NCBI RefSeq assembly: GCF_001457775.1
Contig: NZ_CYSG01000001.1
Coordinates: 353,346 to 417,345, forward strand
From: Phaeobacter sp. CECT 5382
GTDB taxonomy: Bacteria > Pseudomonadota > Alphaproteobacteria > Rhodobacterales > Rhodobacteraceae
Length of the DNA stretch: 64,000 bases
Direction of reading: 5' to 3'
The notes under the pieces were generated by a model that was not told where the DNA came from, made no database searches, and was given only the letters and a program-made list of their open reading frames with translations. Positions within the stretch are counted from its first letter, which is position 1, and every line of letters starts with the position of its first letter. The position numbers and the translations under genes are program-made. Below are positions 37,258 to 47,450 of this stretch, in pieces.

Positions 37258-37308
37258 AACGGCGGTGCCCCTCCTCCTCCCTGGGCGCCGCCGTTTTTTG
37301 TTTTTTTG
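37258..37308 (+). ncRNA. CcsR4-like hairpin RNA, also the operon terminator
   Basis: 13-bp stem AACGGCGGTGCCC/GGGCGCCGCCGTT (one G-T pair) with loop CTCCTCCTCCCT, followed by TTTTTTGTTTTTTT. It combines the CCUCCUCCC loop with a strong Rho-independent terminator for the DUF1127-sRNA transcript. Confidence 0.88.
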
Positions 37309-37847
37309 CGCCCTTGCTGTCAGATTTCAGGAGGCGTGGCCTCAGGAGGCAGGTTGGTCAATCGCCGCACCACCACAAATGAGGCGCCAAAGATCAGGCG
37401 CCAAAGCCCCCCCTTTTCTCCCAACCGGTACAAATTTATGCGCGCCAATGATCTGGCCGCCTCTCTGACGCCACCCCATGTTCTGGCGGACGTTCCGGGC
37501 AGTCCAATTCATGAGGGTTAAACCTCCTGAAAGCCCGAGAATCCACAAAAGGGTCCGCCTGTGCTGCAGGAATCACCCCCGCCGCTCCGGACTGGTTTTC
37601 CAACAAAATCGGGCAACGGAATGCAGAACCAAGAGATAAAAAGGGGGGGGGCTGCAGCGGATCGCAAATGCTATCCGATCCTTTCGCGCTTCCAACGCAA
37701 AGCTCACTTGGAATGGATTCGGAAATAGAGCCAGGAAATCACATTAGACCAAATGCAAGACTGGGCGCTCAACAGGTCTTAAAGCACAACCTCGCATTTG
37801 CCCCAGCTCCCACTTGCATCACTCCGAGAGGCGCAGCCAAGCGCCTA
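37309..37847. other. Intergenic region, nothing recognised
   Basis: About 540 bases between the sRNA terminator and the uvrD stop. It contains a G homopolymer (about 37643-37651) and a short duplicated GAGGCGCCAAAGATCAGGCGCCAAAG. The short ORFs lack ribosome sites and similarity that I recognise. Confidence 0.5.
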
Positions 37848-40322
37848 TCAAAACGGAACGTCTTCATTGGCGGATACGAACCGGGCAACCACCTTCTTTT
37901 GCCCGGCCTTCTCGAAATCAATCTCCAGCTTATCACCCTCGATACCGAGAATGATGCCGTATCCAAACTTCTGGTGAAACACCCGCTCCCCCAAGGTGAA
38001 GCTGGAAACAGCTGCAAGATCAATCACCTGACTGCGTGCCTCTTTAGGCTGTGACATGCCACGCTGGCCGGCGCGTGCCTGCATGCGCTTCCAGCCGGGG
38101 GAATTGTAGCCATCCGCCTGCGCAACTTTCGCATCAATGGTTGAGCGCACCGGCTCTGCCGCGCTGGCAGCCGCCCCGTAGCCGCCGCCATAAAGTCCCG
38201 GAGGTGTCAGCACCTCCACGTGCTCTTCCGGCAGCTCGTCCACAAAACGAGAGGGCAGTTGCGATTGCCACTGGCCAAAAACACGGCGGTTGCCGGCAAA
38301 GGTAATCGTACAAATCTCTTCAGCCCGGGTGATGCCAACATAGGCCAGCCGACGCTCTTCTTCGAGGCCCTTGAGACCGCTTTCATCCATCGAGCGCTGC
38401 GAGGGGAACAACCCATCCTCCCAGCCGGGCAAAAACACCGCCGGAAACTCCAGCCCCTTGGCCGCATGCAGCGTCATGATCGAGACCTTCTGGTCCGAAT
38501 CCTGTTTGTCATTGTCCATGACCAGGCTGACATGCTCCAAAAACCCTTGTAGGTTCTCGAAATTTTCCAGCGCCTTAACCAGTTCCTTCAGGTTTTCAAG
38601 CCGCCCTGGGCTGTCGGGATTTTTATCCGCCTGCCACATGCCGGTATAACCGCTTTCATCCAGCACGATTTCCGCCAGCTCCATATGAGAGATATCCGCG
38701 TCTCCGGTCATCCGCCCCCAACGGGCCAGATCCTCGACCAGACGGCGCAGCGCGGCACCACCTTTGCCCTTGATCGCCCCCGACTCAACAGCTAGGCGTG
38801 CGCCTTCCAGCAGGGACACCCCGTTTTCACGGGCAAAACCCTGAATGGTCTGGCGCGCCTTGTCGCCAAGGCCTCGTTTGGGCGTATTCACAATTCTCTC
38901 AAAGGCCAGATCATCATCCGCCGAGGTCACCATACGAAAATACCCCATGGCATCGCGTATTTCGAGCCGCTCATAAAAGCGCGGCCCACCAATCACCCGA
39001 TAGGGCAGACCGATGGTGAGAAAGCGATCCTCGAAGGCGCGCATCTGATGCGAGGCGCGTACCAGAATCGCCATGTCATTCAGCTCAATCGGGCGCTGGC
39101 CACGGGTGCCACGCTGTGTCGCCTCGATCTCTTCGCCGATCCAGCGCGCCTCTTCTTCGCCATCCCAATGACCAATCAAGCGGACCTTTTCGCCGCCCTT
39201 CTCAGCCGTCCACAGTTCCTTGCCCAGGCGGCCGGAATTGCCGCTGATCACCCCAGAGGCGGCCGCAAGGATATGCTCGGTCGAGCGATAATTCTGCTCC
39301 AGCCGCACCACATGCGCGCCGGGGAAATCCTTTTCAAACCGCAGGATATTGCCAACCTCGGCCCCGCGCCAGCCATAGATCGACTGATCATCATCGCCAA
39401 CGCAACAGATGTTTTTATGCCCGCCTGCCAGCAGCCGTAGCCACATGTATTGCGCGATATTGGTATCTTGGTATTCGTCGACCATGATGTAGCGGAACCA
39501 GCGTTGATACTGCGCCAGAATATCGCTGTGGGTCTGGAATATCGTCACCACATGCAGCAGCAGATCGCCAAAATCGACGGCATTGAGCTCCAACAGGCGC
39601 CGCTGATATTGAGCATAGAGCTCTGGCCCGCGATGATTGTAAGCGCCTGCATCTGAGGCAGGCAGTTTTTCCGGCGTCAGTGCCCGGTTCTTCCAGTCAT
39701 CAATGATGCCGGCCAGCATGCGCGGCGGCCAGCGTTTTTCATCAATACCAGAGGCGCGGATCAACTGTTTGAGCAGACGTATCTGATCATCGGTGTCGAG
39801 AATGGTAAAGTTCGATTTCAGATGCAATGTGTTGCGCCGACGTGGTGTTGCCGATGCGCCCGAATTCTCATAAGGATTCGGGTTCTCCGAGTTTACGATC
39901 TCTTCGACAACCGCGTCCGAATTCGGCGCCGCCTCGCCACAGATCAGTTCGGCATGACGCCGCAGCAGTTTGACACAAACCGAATGAAACGTGCCCAGCC
40001 AAGGCATGCCCTCGGCAGGCTGTCCTAGCATGACGCCGACCCGCTCTTTCATCTCGCGCGCGGCCTTGTTGGTGAAGGTGACCGCCAGAATCTCATTGGT
40101 GCGCGCCGAGCCGGTGTTCAACAGATGCACGATCCGCGCTGTCAGCGCCTTGGTCTTGCCGGTTCCTGCCCCCGCCAGCATCAAAACGGGTCCCTGCAAA
40201 CACTCCACCGCAGCGCGTTGCGCCGGGTTCAGCCCATCGAGATAGGGGGTGGGACGGGCCGCCATGGCCCGCGACGACAGGGAGGCGCCCTCAAAGGCGT
40301 CCATTTCATCATAACTGCTCAT
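37848..40322 (-). CDS. uvrD: UvrD/PcrA-type ATP-dependent DNA helicase
   Basis: 824 residues, superfamily 1A helicase. Q motif LNPAQRAAVE, Walker A AGAGTGKTKAL, VDEYQDTN (motif II), VGDDDQSIYGWRGA (III), QNYRSTEHIL (IV), VSIMTLHAAKGLEFPAVFLPG (V) and EEERRLAYVGITRA (VI) are all present. The C-terminus has a Tudor-like tail FTLGERVFHQKFGYGIIL, as in PcrA, that contacts RNA polymerase. It acts in nucleotide excision and mismatch repair. Monocistronic by layout; a putative promoter lies in 40323-40525, shared with the divergent GGDEF gene. Confidence 0.95.
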   Translation of the reverse strand: MSSYDEMDAFEGASLSSRAMAARPTPYLDGLNPAQRAAVECLQGPVLMLAGAGTGKTKALTARIVHLLNTGSARTNEILAVTFTNKAAREMKERVGVMLGQPAEGMPWLGTFHSVCVKLLRRHAELICGEAAPNSDAVVEEIVNSENPNPYENSGASATPRRRNTLHLKSNFTILDTDDQIRLLKQLIRASGIDEKRWPPRMLAGIIDDWKNRALTPEKLPASDAGAYNHRGPELYAQYQRRLLELNAVDFGDLLLHVVTIFQTHSDILAQYQRWFRYIMVDEYQDTNIAQYMWLRLLAGGHKNICCVGDDDQSIYGWRGAEVGNILRFEKDFPGAHVVRLEQNYRSTEHILAAASGVISGNSGRLGKELWTAEKGGEKVRLIGHWDGEEEARWIGEEIEATQRGTRGQRPIELNDMAILVRASHQMRAFEDRFLTIGLPYRVIGGPRFYERLEIRDAMGYFRMVTSADDDLAFERIVNTPKRGLGDKARQTIQGFARENGVSLLEGARLAVESGAIKGKGGAALRRLVEDLARWGRMTGDADISHMELAEIVLDESGYTGMWQADKNPDSPGRLENLKELVKALENFENLQGFLEHVSLVMDNDKQDSDQKVSIMTLHAAKGLEFPAVFLPGWEDGLFPSQRSMDESGLKGLEEERRLAYVGITRAEEICTITFAGNRRVFGQWQSQLPSRFVDELPEEHVEVLTPPGLYGGGYGAAASAAEPVRSTIDAKVAQADGYNSPGWKRMQARAGQRGMSQPKEARSQVIDLAAVSSFTLGERVFHQKFGYGIILGIEGDKLEIDFEKAGQKKVVARFVSANEDVPF

Positions 40323-40525
40323 ACCACAACACTAGCGTGATTCAGCCCCATAGAAAAGAGGGCGTTCGCATTCTGTTCGCAAGTTAAGTCATCGCAAAAC
40401 TGCCTTCAATTCTATGCGAATATACGCCCTTATAAGATGCATTTTCCTTGTCTGTTTCAATTTGGAAACCAGATCTAAAGTAGTTTCCGGTCTAACTGGC
40501 GACGCATATTTACCCTGGGTGACCC

Positions 40526-42352
40526 ATGAAGACCGAGCAAAAGCAAACCATTCAAAGCAAGCTGAGAAGCTTTACCCTCCTGGTGCTGCTGGCTGCCATG
40601 GCTGCAGGTTCGGTCTGGGCCATCATTGCGGTGCCCGAACCTGTTGTCGACCGCATGCTCGAAGCCGACATCAGACGCGAAGCGGAACTGTGGAAGCGCC
40701 GCGTGGTCCTGCATATGGAAAACCCGCAACAGGCCTTTGACAGCGGTGCCATCGACACAGCCGACGCCAAGTATCTAAATCTGATGCCAGAGGCCTCGGA
40801 CGTGTACCGCTTTCGTCTGTTCACAAGTGACGGCATGATCTTCTGGTCTACCCGCCCGGATGAAATCGGCGATTATGAAAGCCGCAGCTATTTTGACACC
40901 GTGGTGGCGCAGGGCGAAATCTACTATATGCACGAAAGCCTAGATGCCTCTGAGATCGACGGCATCGTCATGCATGTTGCAAATACCCAGTCCGGCAATC
41001 GGCGCGAGGTTGCGGAAATCTATGTCCCGCTGATGCACAATGGCCAATTTGACGGCGCAATTGAATTTTTCACCGATATCACAGACCGCCGCGAGACTTT
41101 CATAATGCGGGCACGCTTTTCTCTTATCGTGCTGACTGCAATCGCGATGGTCGCGCTGTCTTTTGCGGTCTCCATGACCTTCAGTGCAAACCGTCTGCGC
41201 CTGCGGCAGATGAAAGACCGCAATCAAAGCGAGCGCGCCATTTTGGACGAACAGCTGCGTCTGGCCCGTGAAGTACAGCTCCTGGGAGAGCTTAACGAAT
41301 GGCTGCAATCCAGCCGCTCGCTAGATGAGCTGTTTGATATGGTCGCGCGGTTCATGACCCATATCCTGCCGCATGCAGAGGGCAGTGTTTATGTCTACTC
41401 CAACTCGCGTGACGTACTGGACGGCTGCGCCAGCTGGAACGGCGGCAGCCACAAGGATCACATCCATCCCGAAGAATGCTGGGGGCTGCGGCGCGGGCGC
41501 ACCTATGAATACGGCTCCTCCGAGATCGAATTTGTCTGCGAACACGCGGAGCCTCACGATGGGCGTGCCTATTATTGCTTTCCGATTTTGGCCCATGGCG
41601 AAACCGTTGGCCTGATGCATCTGCGTGCCTTTGACAAACACTGCGAGGAATTCAAAGCCAACAGGAAGCTGGCACAGATGTGCGCTGAACAGATATCGAT
41701 GGCGATTGCAAATGTGCGGATGCGCGACCAGTTGCATGACCAATCCGTGCGCGACCCGTTGACCGGGCTGTTCAACCGCCGCCACATGACTGAGTCTTTG
41801 CGCAAATTCATCAATGCCAGTCAGAACCATGGCAGCAACCTCAGCATCATTGCGGTCGATGTCGATCATTTCAAGAAGTTCAATGACAACCATGGTCATG
41901 ACGCCGGCGATATGGTTCTGCGCGCCGTGGGCTCGGTCCTGGAACAGGCCTGCGAGGGGGATGATGTCGCCTGCCGCCCCGGTGGCGAAGAGTTCACGCT
42001 GATCGTACCTGGTGCCAGCCAGGAAGATGTCATCACCAAGGCCGAAATGCTGCGTCAGGCGGTCGAGGCCGTGGTGGTACGGTACGGCGAAAAGGCACTG
42101 CCACGGATCACCATCTCGCTGGGGGTGGCGCATTACCCAGCCCATGGCACCATGCCACAGGATCTGCTGCGTTCTTCAGATGACGCGCTCTATGACGCCA
42201 AAGCCAAGGGCCGCAACCAAGTCTGCATCGCCTCTGGCGCGGAACCTGAGCCGCGCAATCCCAACGCAAGGCCGGAGCAAACTGGCCCCGAGAGCCCATC
42301 CGAAAGCCCCGCGAAAAGCCCTTCGGAGCCGGACGACTCCCGCGCGGCCTAG
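40526..42352 (+). CDS. Membrane-bound GAF-GGDEF diguanylate cyclase
   Basis: 608 residues. Membrane helix 1 at about 15-38, a periplasmic sensor region to about 190, helix 2 at about 193-216, a coiled-coil linker, a GAF domain (about 245-395) and a GGDEF domain (about 400-570) with the active-site GGEEF at 486-490. That motif predicts c-di-GMP synthesis. The product-inhibition I-site (RxxD five residues before GGEEF) reads ExxD, so feedback control at that site is probably absent. The tail after 570 is Pro/Glu/Ser-rich and disordered. Upstream is uvrD (divergent). Confidence 0.9.
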   Translation: MKTEQKQTIQSKLRSFTLLVLLAAMAAGSVWAIIAVPEPVVDRMLEADIRREAELWKRRVVLHMENPQQAFDSGAIDTADAKYLNLMPEASDVYRFRLFTSDGMIFWSTRPDEIGDYESRSYFDTVVAQGEIYYMHESLDASEIDGIVMHVANTQSGNRREVAEIYVPLMHNGQFDGAIEFFTDITDRRETFIMRARFSLIVLTAIAMVALSFAVSMTFSANRLRLRQMKDRNQSERAILDEQLRLAREVQLLGELNEWLQSSRSLDELFDMVARFMTHILPHAEGSVYVYSNSRDVLDGCASWNGGSHKDHIHPEECWGLRRGRTYEYGSSEIEFVCEHAEPHDGRAYYCFPILAHGETVGLMHLRAFDKHCEEFKANRKLAQMCAEQISMAIANVRMRDQLHDQSVRDPLTGLFNRRHMTESLRKFINASQNHGSNLSIIAVDVDHFKKFNDNHGHDAGDMVLRAVGSVLEQACEGDDVACRPGGEEFTLIVPGASQEDVITKAEMLRQAVEAVVVRYGEKALPRITISLGVAHYPAHGTMPQDLLRSSDDALYDAKAKGRNQVCIASGAEPEPRNPNARPEQTGPESPSESPAKSPSEPDDSRAA

Positions 42353-42408
42353 GTCAGCATTGCAGCTCCGCTCTTGCCAATTGGTTCCGGCCCCGTATCA
42401 ATGCGGGG

Positions 42409-43578
42409 ATGGATCTGCATCAACACTACCCTGCCCTGTCTGACCTGCGCCGACGCGCCCAGTCCCGTCTGCCAAAATTCGTCTGGGAATATCTCGACAG
42501 CGGCACCGGGACCGAGGCCACCAAGCGGCGCAATCGCACCGCGCTTGACCAGATCGGCCTGATGCCTTCGATCCTGCATGGCCCCCTTGAGGTGGACCTG
42601 TCGACCAGCTTGCTGGGGCGTCGCCTACCGCTGCCCTTTGGCATCGCGCCTCTGGGCATGTCCGGCCTGATCTGGCCCGACGCCGAAGGCCACCTAGCCC
42701 GCTTTGGTGCGGCTACCGGCATTCCCTATGCGCTGTCGACCGTTGCCAGCCAATCCCCCGAAGATCTGGCACCGCATTTGGGGACCGAGGCCTGGTTCCA
42801 GCTCTACCCGCCAAAAGACGAAGACATCCGCCACGACATGCTGGAGCGCGCCCGCGCCTCCGGGTTCTCCACACTGGTGCTGACCGTGGATGTGCCTGTC
42901 GCCTCGCGCCGCGAACGCCAAACACGCTCTGGCCTCACTCAGCCGCCGCGCCTGACCCCGCGCCTGCTGGCACAGGTGGCGCGCCGTCCGGCCTGGGCCC
43001 TGGGCATGGCACGACAGCACCGTCATGAGGGCGGCATGCCGCATATGCGCACGCTGGACAAATACATCACCGAGCAAAGTCAAAGCCTGTCCTCGACGGC
43101 CCATATCGGCTACCTGCTGCGCACCTCGCCCGATTGGGACTACGTGAAATGGCTGCGTGACAATTGGCAGGGAGCTTTTGTGATCAAGGGCGTGATGCGG
43201 GCCGAAGATGCCGCCCCGCTGGAGGCTCTTGGCGTTGACGCACTTTGGGTGTCAAACCATGCGGGACGGCAATTTGACGCCGCCCCTGCCTCTATTGAGG
43301 TGCTGCCAGAACTGCGCGCGGCAACTGACCTGCCGCTGATTTTTGACAGTGGCATCGAAGGCGGGCTGGACATGCTGCGTGCCCTGGCGCTGGGGGCCGA
43401 TTTCATCATGCTGGGGCGCGCCTTCCATTTTGCACTTGCAGCATTAGGCACCCCCGGACTCCAGCATCTGCACGACATCTTGGCAAAAGATCTGGAGGCC
43501 AACATGGGGCAGTTGGGACTGCGGTCTCTCTCAGAAGTGAAGACTTTGCAAATTCGCAACTTAGCGTTACAATTTTAG
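42409..43578 (+). CDS. FMN-dependent alpha-hydroxy-acid dehydrogenase (L-lactate dehydrogenase-like)
   Basis: 389 residues, TIM-barrel FMN enzyme. It begins with DLHQHYPALSDLRRRAQSRLPKFVWEYLDSGTG, the typical N-terminal helix region. The catalytic base is His284 in SNHAGRQFD, and FMN phosphate motifs (FDSGIEGGLDMLRALALGADFIMLGR) follow. Closest in style to LldD. Substrate (lactate, glycolate or mandelate) cannot be decided by eye. It starts 56 bases after the GGDEF gene on the same strand, so cotranscription is possible. Confidence 0.88.
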   Translation: MDLHQHYPALSDLRRRAQSRLPKFVWEYLDSGTGTEATKRRNRTALDQIGLMPSILHGPLEVDLSTSLLGRRLPLPFGIAPLGMSGLIWPDAEGHLARFGAATGIPYALSTVASQSPEDLAPHLGTEAWFQLYPPKDEDIRHDMLERARASGFSTLVLTVDVPVASRRERQTRSGLTQPPRLTPRLLAQVARRPAWALGMARQHRHEGGMPHMRTLDKYITEQSQSLSSTAHIGYLLRTSPDWDYVKWLRDNWQGAFVIKGVMRAEDAAPLEALGVDALWVSNHAGRQFDAAPASIEVLPELRAATDLPLIFDSGIEGGLDMLRALALGADFIMLGRAFHFALAALGTPGLQHLHDILAKDLEANMGQLGLRSLSEVKTLQIRNLALQF

Positions 43579-43906
43579 CCGCAAACCGTAAGCAGCTGAA
43601 ACATGTAGCAAAGCCTGCGAGCCATTTCCACGCTTGATCCGCAGATTGCGGCACGGCACGCGTGTTGTAGATACGTCAATAGTGATGACTGAAGATTCGC
43701 CAAAAGCCGAGTTGCCTAAAAATTAGGCGGATTGCAAGCAAATCACCACTCCAATTCAGGCTGCAATGCTGCGACTGCACAAAAACTGACGGAAAATGGG
43801 CGCATGAGAGCGCAATCATGCCGCAGATACCCAAAACTACGAGTATACCAGCGGTTAAGATACACCTAACACTTCGCCAAACACAGCCCACCCCGGAGGA
43901 GCCACG
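43579..43906. other. Intergenic region upstream of pyc
   Basis: 328 bases, AT-richer than the flanking genes, presumed to hold the pyc promoter. I cannot place convincing -35/-10 elements. The minus-strand ORF running from pyc into it looks like a shadow. Confidence 0.45.
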
Positions 43907-46900
43907 ATGACCGACTTCAAGAAAATCCTGATTGCAAACAGGGGGGAAATCGCGATCCGTGTGATGCGGGCTGCGAATGAAATGGGCAAACGCACGGTTG
44001 CCGTCTACGCCGAAGAAGACAAGCTTGGCCTGCACCGTTTCAAAGCGGATGAAGCCTACCGCATCGGCGAGGGCATGGGCCCGGTTGCCGCTTATCTAAG
44101 CATTGATGAAATCATTCGTGTCGCCAAAGAATGCGGCGCGGACGCGATCCATCCAGGCTACGGCCTCTTGTCGGAAAACCCCGATTTTGTCGACGCCTGT
44201 GCGCGCAACGGCATTACTTTCATCGGCCCCAAGGCCGAAACCATGCGCGCCCTGGGCGACAAGGCAAGCGCACGCCGCGTCGCGGTCGAAGCCGGTGTGC
44301 CGGTCATTCCCGCCACCGAAGTGCTTGGCAGTGACATGGCCGCGATCAAGGCCGAGGCCTCAGAAGTTGGCTATCCGCTGATGCTGAAAGCCTCCTGGGG
44401 CGGCGGCGGTCGCGGCATGCGGCCGATCTATTCCGAAGAGGAAGTCGAAGAAAAAGTCCTGGAAGGGCGACGCGAGGCTGAAGCCGCCTTTGGCAATGGC
44501 GAAGGTTATCTGGAAAAGATGATCACCCGCGCGCGTCACGTCGAAGTGCAGATCCTTGGCGACAAACACGGCGAGATCTACCACCTGTTTGAGCGCGATT
44601 GCTCGGTTCAGCGCCGCAACCAAAAAGTGGTGGAACGTGCGCCCGCGCCTTATCTGTCTGAAGAGCAGCGCGCCGAGATCTGCGATCTGGGTCGCAAGAT
44701 CTGCCAGCACGTGAACTATGAATGCGCCGGCACCGTCGAATTCCTGATGGATATGGAGACCGAGAAGTTCTACTTCATCGAGGTCAACCCACGGGTACAG
44801 GTGGAACACACCGTCACCGAAGAAGTCACCGGCATCGACATCGTGCAGGCGCAGATCCTGATCGCCGAAGGCAAGACCATTGCCGAGGCCACAGGCAAGG
44901 CCAGCCAGGATGAAATCCGCCTCAATGGTCACGCGCTGCAGACCCGGGTCACAACCGAAGATCCGCTGAACAACTTTATCCCTGACTATGGTCGCATCAC
45001 CGCTTATCGGTCGGCCACTGGCATGGGCATCCGTCTGGATGGCGGCACGGCTTACGCCGGCGGCGTGATCACCCGTTATTACGACAGCCTGCTGACCAAG
45101 GTGACCGCCTGGGCCCCGACCCCGGAAAAGGCCATCGCCCGGATGGACCGTGCCCTGCGCGAATTCCGCGTGCGCGGTGTCAGCACCAATATCGCCTTTG
45201 TCGAGAACCTGCTGAAGCATCCGACCTTTCTCGACAACAGCTACACCACCACATTCATCGACAACACGCCCGCGCTGTTTCAGTTCGCCAAACGTCAGGA
45301 CCGTGGTACCAAGGTTCTGACCTATCTCGCTGACATCAGCGTCAACGGTCACCCCGAGACCGAAGGCCGTGCCGCCCCTGCCGCCGATCTGAAAGAGCCA
45401 CGTGCACCACATGTGGAGCCGGGCCAGACGCCCTATGGCACCCGCAACCTGCTGGAACAAAAAGGCGCGCAGGCTGTTGCCGACTGGATGAAGGCGCAGC
45501 GCCAATTGCTGCTCACTGATACAACCATGCGCGATGGTCACCAATCGCTGCTGGCGACCCGCATGCGCAGCCACGACATGATCAAAGTCGCCCCTGCTTA
45601 TGCGCAAAACCTCAGCCAGCTGTTCTCGGTAGAATGCTGGGGCGGTGCGACCTTTGATGTGGCCTATCGCTTCTTGCAGGAATGCCCCTGGCAGCGCCTA
45701 CGCGATCTGCGCGAGGCGATGCCCAATGTGATGACCCAGATGCTGCTGCGCGCCTCCAATGGTGTAGGCTACACCAACTACCCCGACAACGTAGTACAGG
45801 AGTTTGTACGGCAAGCGGCCGTCACCGGCGTTGATGTGTTCCGGGTGTTTGACAGCCTCAACTGGGTGGAAAACATGCGCGTCGCCATGGATGCGGTGGT
45901 CGAGAGCGGCAAGCTCTGCGAAGGTACCATCTGTTACACCGGCGATATTCTGGATCCAAACCGTGCCAAATATGACCTTAAATACTATATTGGCATGGCC
46001 AAGGAGCTGGAAGCCGCAGGCGCGCATATCCTAGGCCTGAAAGACATGGCCGGCCTGCTGAAACCCGCCGCTGCTCGTCAGCTGGTCAAGGCCCTGAAAG
46101 AAGAGGTTGGCTTACCGGTCCACTTCCATACCCATGACACCTCTGGCATCGCGGGCGCCACGATTCTGGCGGCCGCAGACGCTGGCGTTGACGCCGTAGA
46201 TGTCGCCATGGATGCGTTTTCCGGGGGCACCTCGCAGCCCTGCTTTGGCTCCATCGTCGAAGGGCTGCGCAACACCGACCGCGACACTGGCCTCGACATC
46301 GCCAAGATCCGCGAAATCAGCGACTACTGGGAACAGGTGCGCGCGCAATATGCCGCCTTTGAAAGCGGCCTGCAGGCCCCGGCCTCCGAGGTCTATCTGC
46401 ACGAAATGCCAGGTGGCCAGTTCACCAACCTCAAGGCACAGGCGCGCTCCCTGGGTCTGGAGGAACGCTGGCACGAGGTCGCGCAGACCTATGCCGATGT
46501 GAACCAGATGTTTGGCGATATCGTCAAGGTGACGCCGTCGTCAAAGGTTGTGGGTGACATGGCGCTGATGATGGTTAGCCAGAACCTGACCCGCGACGAA
46601 GTGGAAGACCCTGAGACCGACGTCTCCTTCCCGGATTCTGTTGTCGATATGATGCGCGGCAACCTCGGCCAGCCTCCCGGTGGTTTCCCGGATAGCATCG
46701 TCGCCAAGGTGTTGAAGGGCGAAGCCCCGAACCTGACACGTCCCGGTGCGCATCTTGCCCCCGTTGATCTGGATGAGACCCGCGCCGAACTGAGCCAGAT
46801 GCTGGAAGGCAAATCCGTGGATGACGAAGATCTCAACGGCTACCTTATGTATCCAAAAGTCTTTCTCGACTACATGGGCCGTCACCGCCAATATGGTCCG

Positions 46901-47350
46901 GTGCGCACCCTGCCGACCCGCGCCTTCTTTTATGGCATGGAGCCCGGCGAAGAGATCACCGCCGAAATCGATCCCGGCAAGACTCTGGAGATCCGCCTGC
47001 AGGCCCTGGGTGAGACAGATGAGACCGGCGAGGTCAAAGTCTTCTTTGAACTCAACGGGCAGCCCCGCGTCATTCGCGTGCCAAACCGTCTGGTCAAAGC
47101 CAGCACCGAAAGCCGCCCCAAAGCCGAAGCCGGCAATCCGGACCATATTGGTGCGCCAATGCCGGGTGTTGTGGCCTCCGTTGCGGTGCATGTTGGCCAA
47201 GAAGTGCACGAGGGCGACATGCTGTTGACCATCGAGGCGATGAAGATGGAAACCGGCCTGCACGCCGAACGCAGCGCGACCGTCAAGGCCCTGCATGTGG
47301 CGGCTGGCACACAGATCGATGCCAAGGATCTGCTCATCGAATTCGAATAA
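43907..47350 (+). CDS. pyc: Pyruvate carboxylase
   Basis: 1147 residues, full length. GGAGGAG precedes the ATG. Biotin carboxylase domain (about 1-455; opening KKILIANRGEIAIRVMRAA, ATP-grasp GGGGRGMR), carboxyltransferase domain (about 535-810; RDGHQSLLATRMR and the metal-binding HTHDTSG), and a C-terminal biotin carrier domain with EAMKMETG, biotinyl Lys1113. It carboxylates pyruvate to oxaloacetate, the main anaplerotic route in many roseobacters. A clear terminator follows 30 bases after the stop. Confidence 0.98.
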   Translation: MTDFKKILIANRGEIAIRVMRAANEMGKRTVAVYAEEDKLGLHRFKADEAYRIGEGMGPVAAYLSIDEIIRVAKECGADAIHPGYGLLSENPDFVDACARNGITFIGPKAETMRALGDKASARRVAVEAGVPVIPATEVLGSDMAAIKAEASEVGYPLMLKASWGGGGRGMRPIYSEEEVEEKVLEGRREAEAAFGNGEGYLEKMITRARHVEVQILGDKHGEIYHLFERDCSVQRRNQKVVERAPAPYLSEEQRAEICDLGRKICQHVNYECAGTVEFLMDMETEKFYFIEVNPRVQVEHTVTEEVTGIDIVQAQILIAEGKTIAEATGKASQDEIRLNGHALQTRVTTEDPLNNFIPDYGRITAYRSATGMGIRLDGGTAYAGGVITRYYDSLLTKVTAWAPTPEKAIARMDRALREFRVRGVSTNIAFVENLLKHPTFLDNSYTTTFIDNTPALFQFAKRQDRGTKVLTYLADISVNGHPETEGRAAPAADLKEPRAPHVEPGQTPYGTRNLLEQKGAQAVADWMKAQRQLLLTDTTMRDGHQSLLATRMRSHDMIKVAPAYAQNLSQLFSVECWGGATFDVAYRFLQECPWQRLRDLREAMPNVMTQMLLRASNGVGYTNYPDNVVQEFVRQAAVTGVDVFRVFDSLNWVENMRVAMDAVVESGKLCEGTICYTGDILDPNRAKYDLKYYIGMAKELEAAGAHILGLKDMAGLLKPAAARQLVKALKEEVGLPVHFHTHDTSGIAGATILAAADAGVDAVDVAMDAFSGGTSQPCFGSIVEGLRNTDRDTGLDIAKIREISDYWEQVRAQYAAFESGLQAPASEVYLHEMPGGQFTNLKAQARSLGLEERWHEVAQTYADVNQMFGDIVKVTPSSKVVGDMALMMVSQNLTRDEVEDPETDVSFPDSVVDMMRGNLGQPPGGFPDSIVAKVLKGEAPNLTRPGAHLAPVDLDETRAELSQMLEGKSVDDEDLNGYLMYPKVFLDYMGRHRQYGPVRTLPTRAFFYGMEPGEEITAEIDPGKTLEIRLQALGETDETGEVKVFFELNGQPRVIRVPNRLVKASTESRPKAEAGNPDHIGAPMPGVVASVAVHVGQEVHEGDMLLTIEAMKMETGLHAERSATVKALHVAAGTQIDAKDLLIEFE

Positions 47351-47380
47351 CGCTTTCAGCCGCAGATCTAAACGACATCA

Positions 47381-47411
47381 ACCGGGTGCCCTGAGGCGCC
47401 CGGTTTTTCTT
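47381..47411 (+). terminator. Rho-independent terminator of pyc
   Basis: Stem ACCGGGTGCC/GGCGCCCGGT with a 4-base loop, then TTTTCTTTT. Confidence 0.9.
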
Positions 47412-47450
47412 TTGCCAATCGTTCTCAGGAGTGTTGATAAAAAGACCAAT

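Noticed and set aside
37255..37521. ORF beginning inside the fourth CcsR-like hairpin
   Set aside because: Starts within an RNA stem and terminator, no ribosome site, and Pro-rich run comes from the hairpin loop.
44360..45607. Long antisense ORF opposite pyruvate carboxylase
   Set aside because: Complementary-frame shadow of a highly biased gene; no ribosome site or family pattern.
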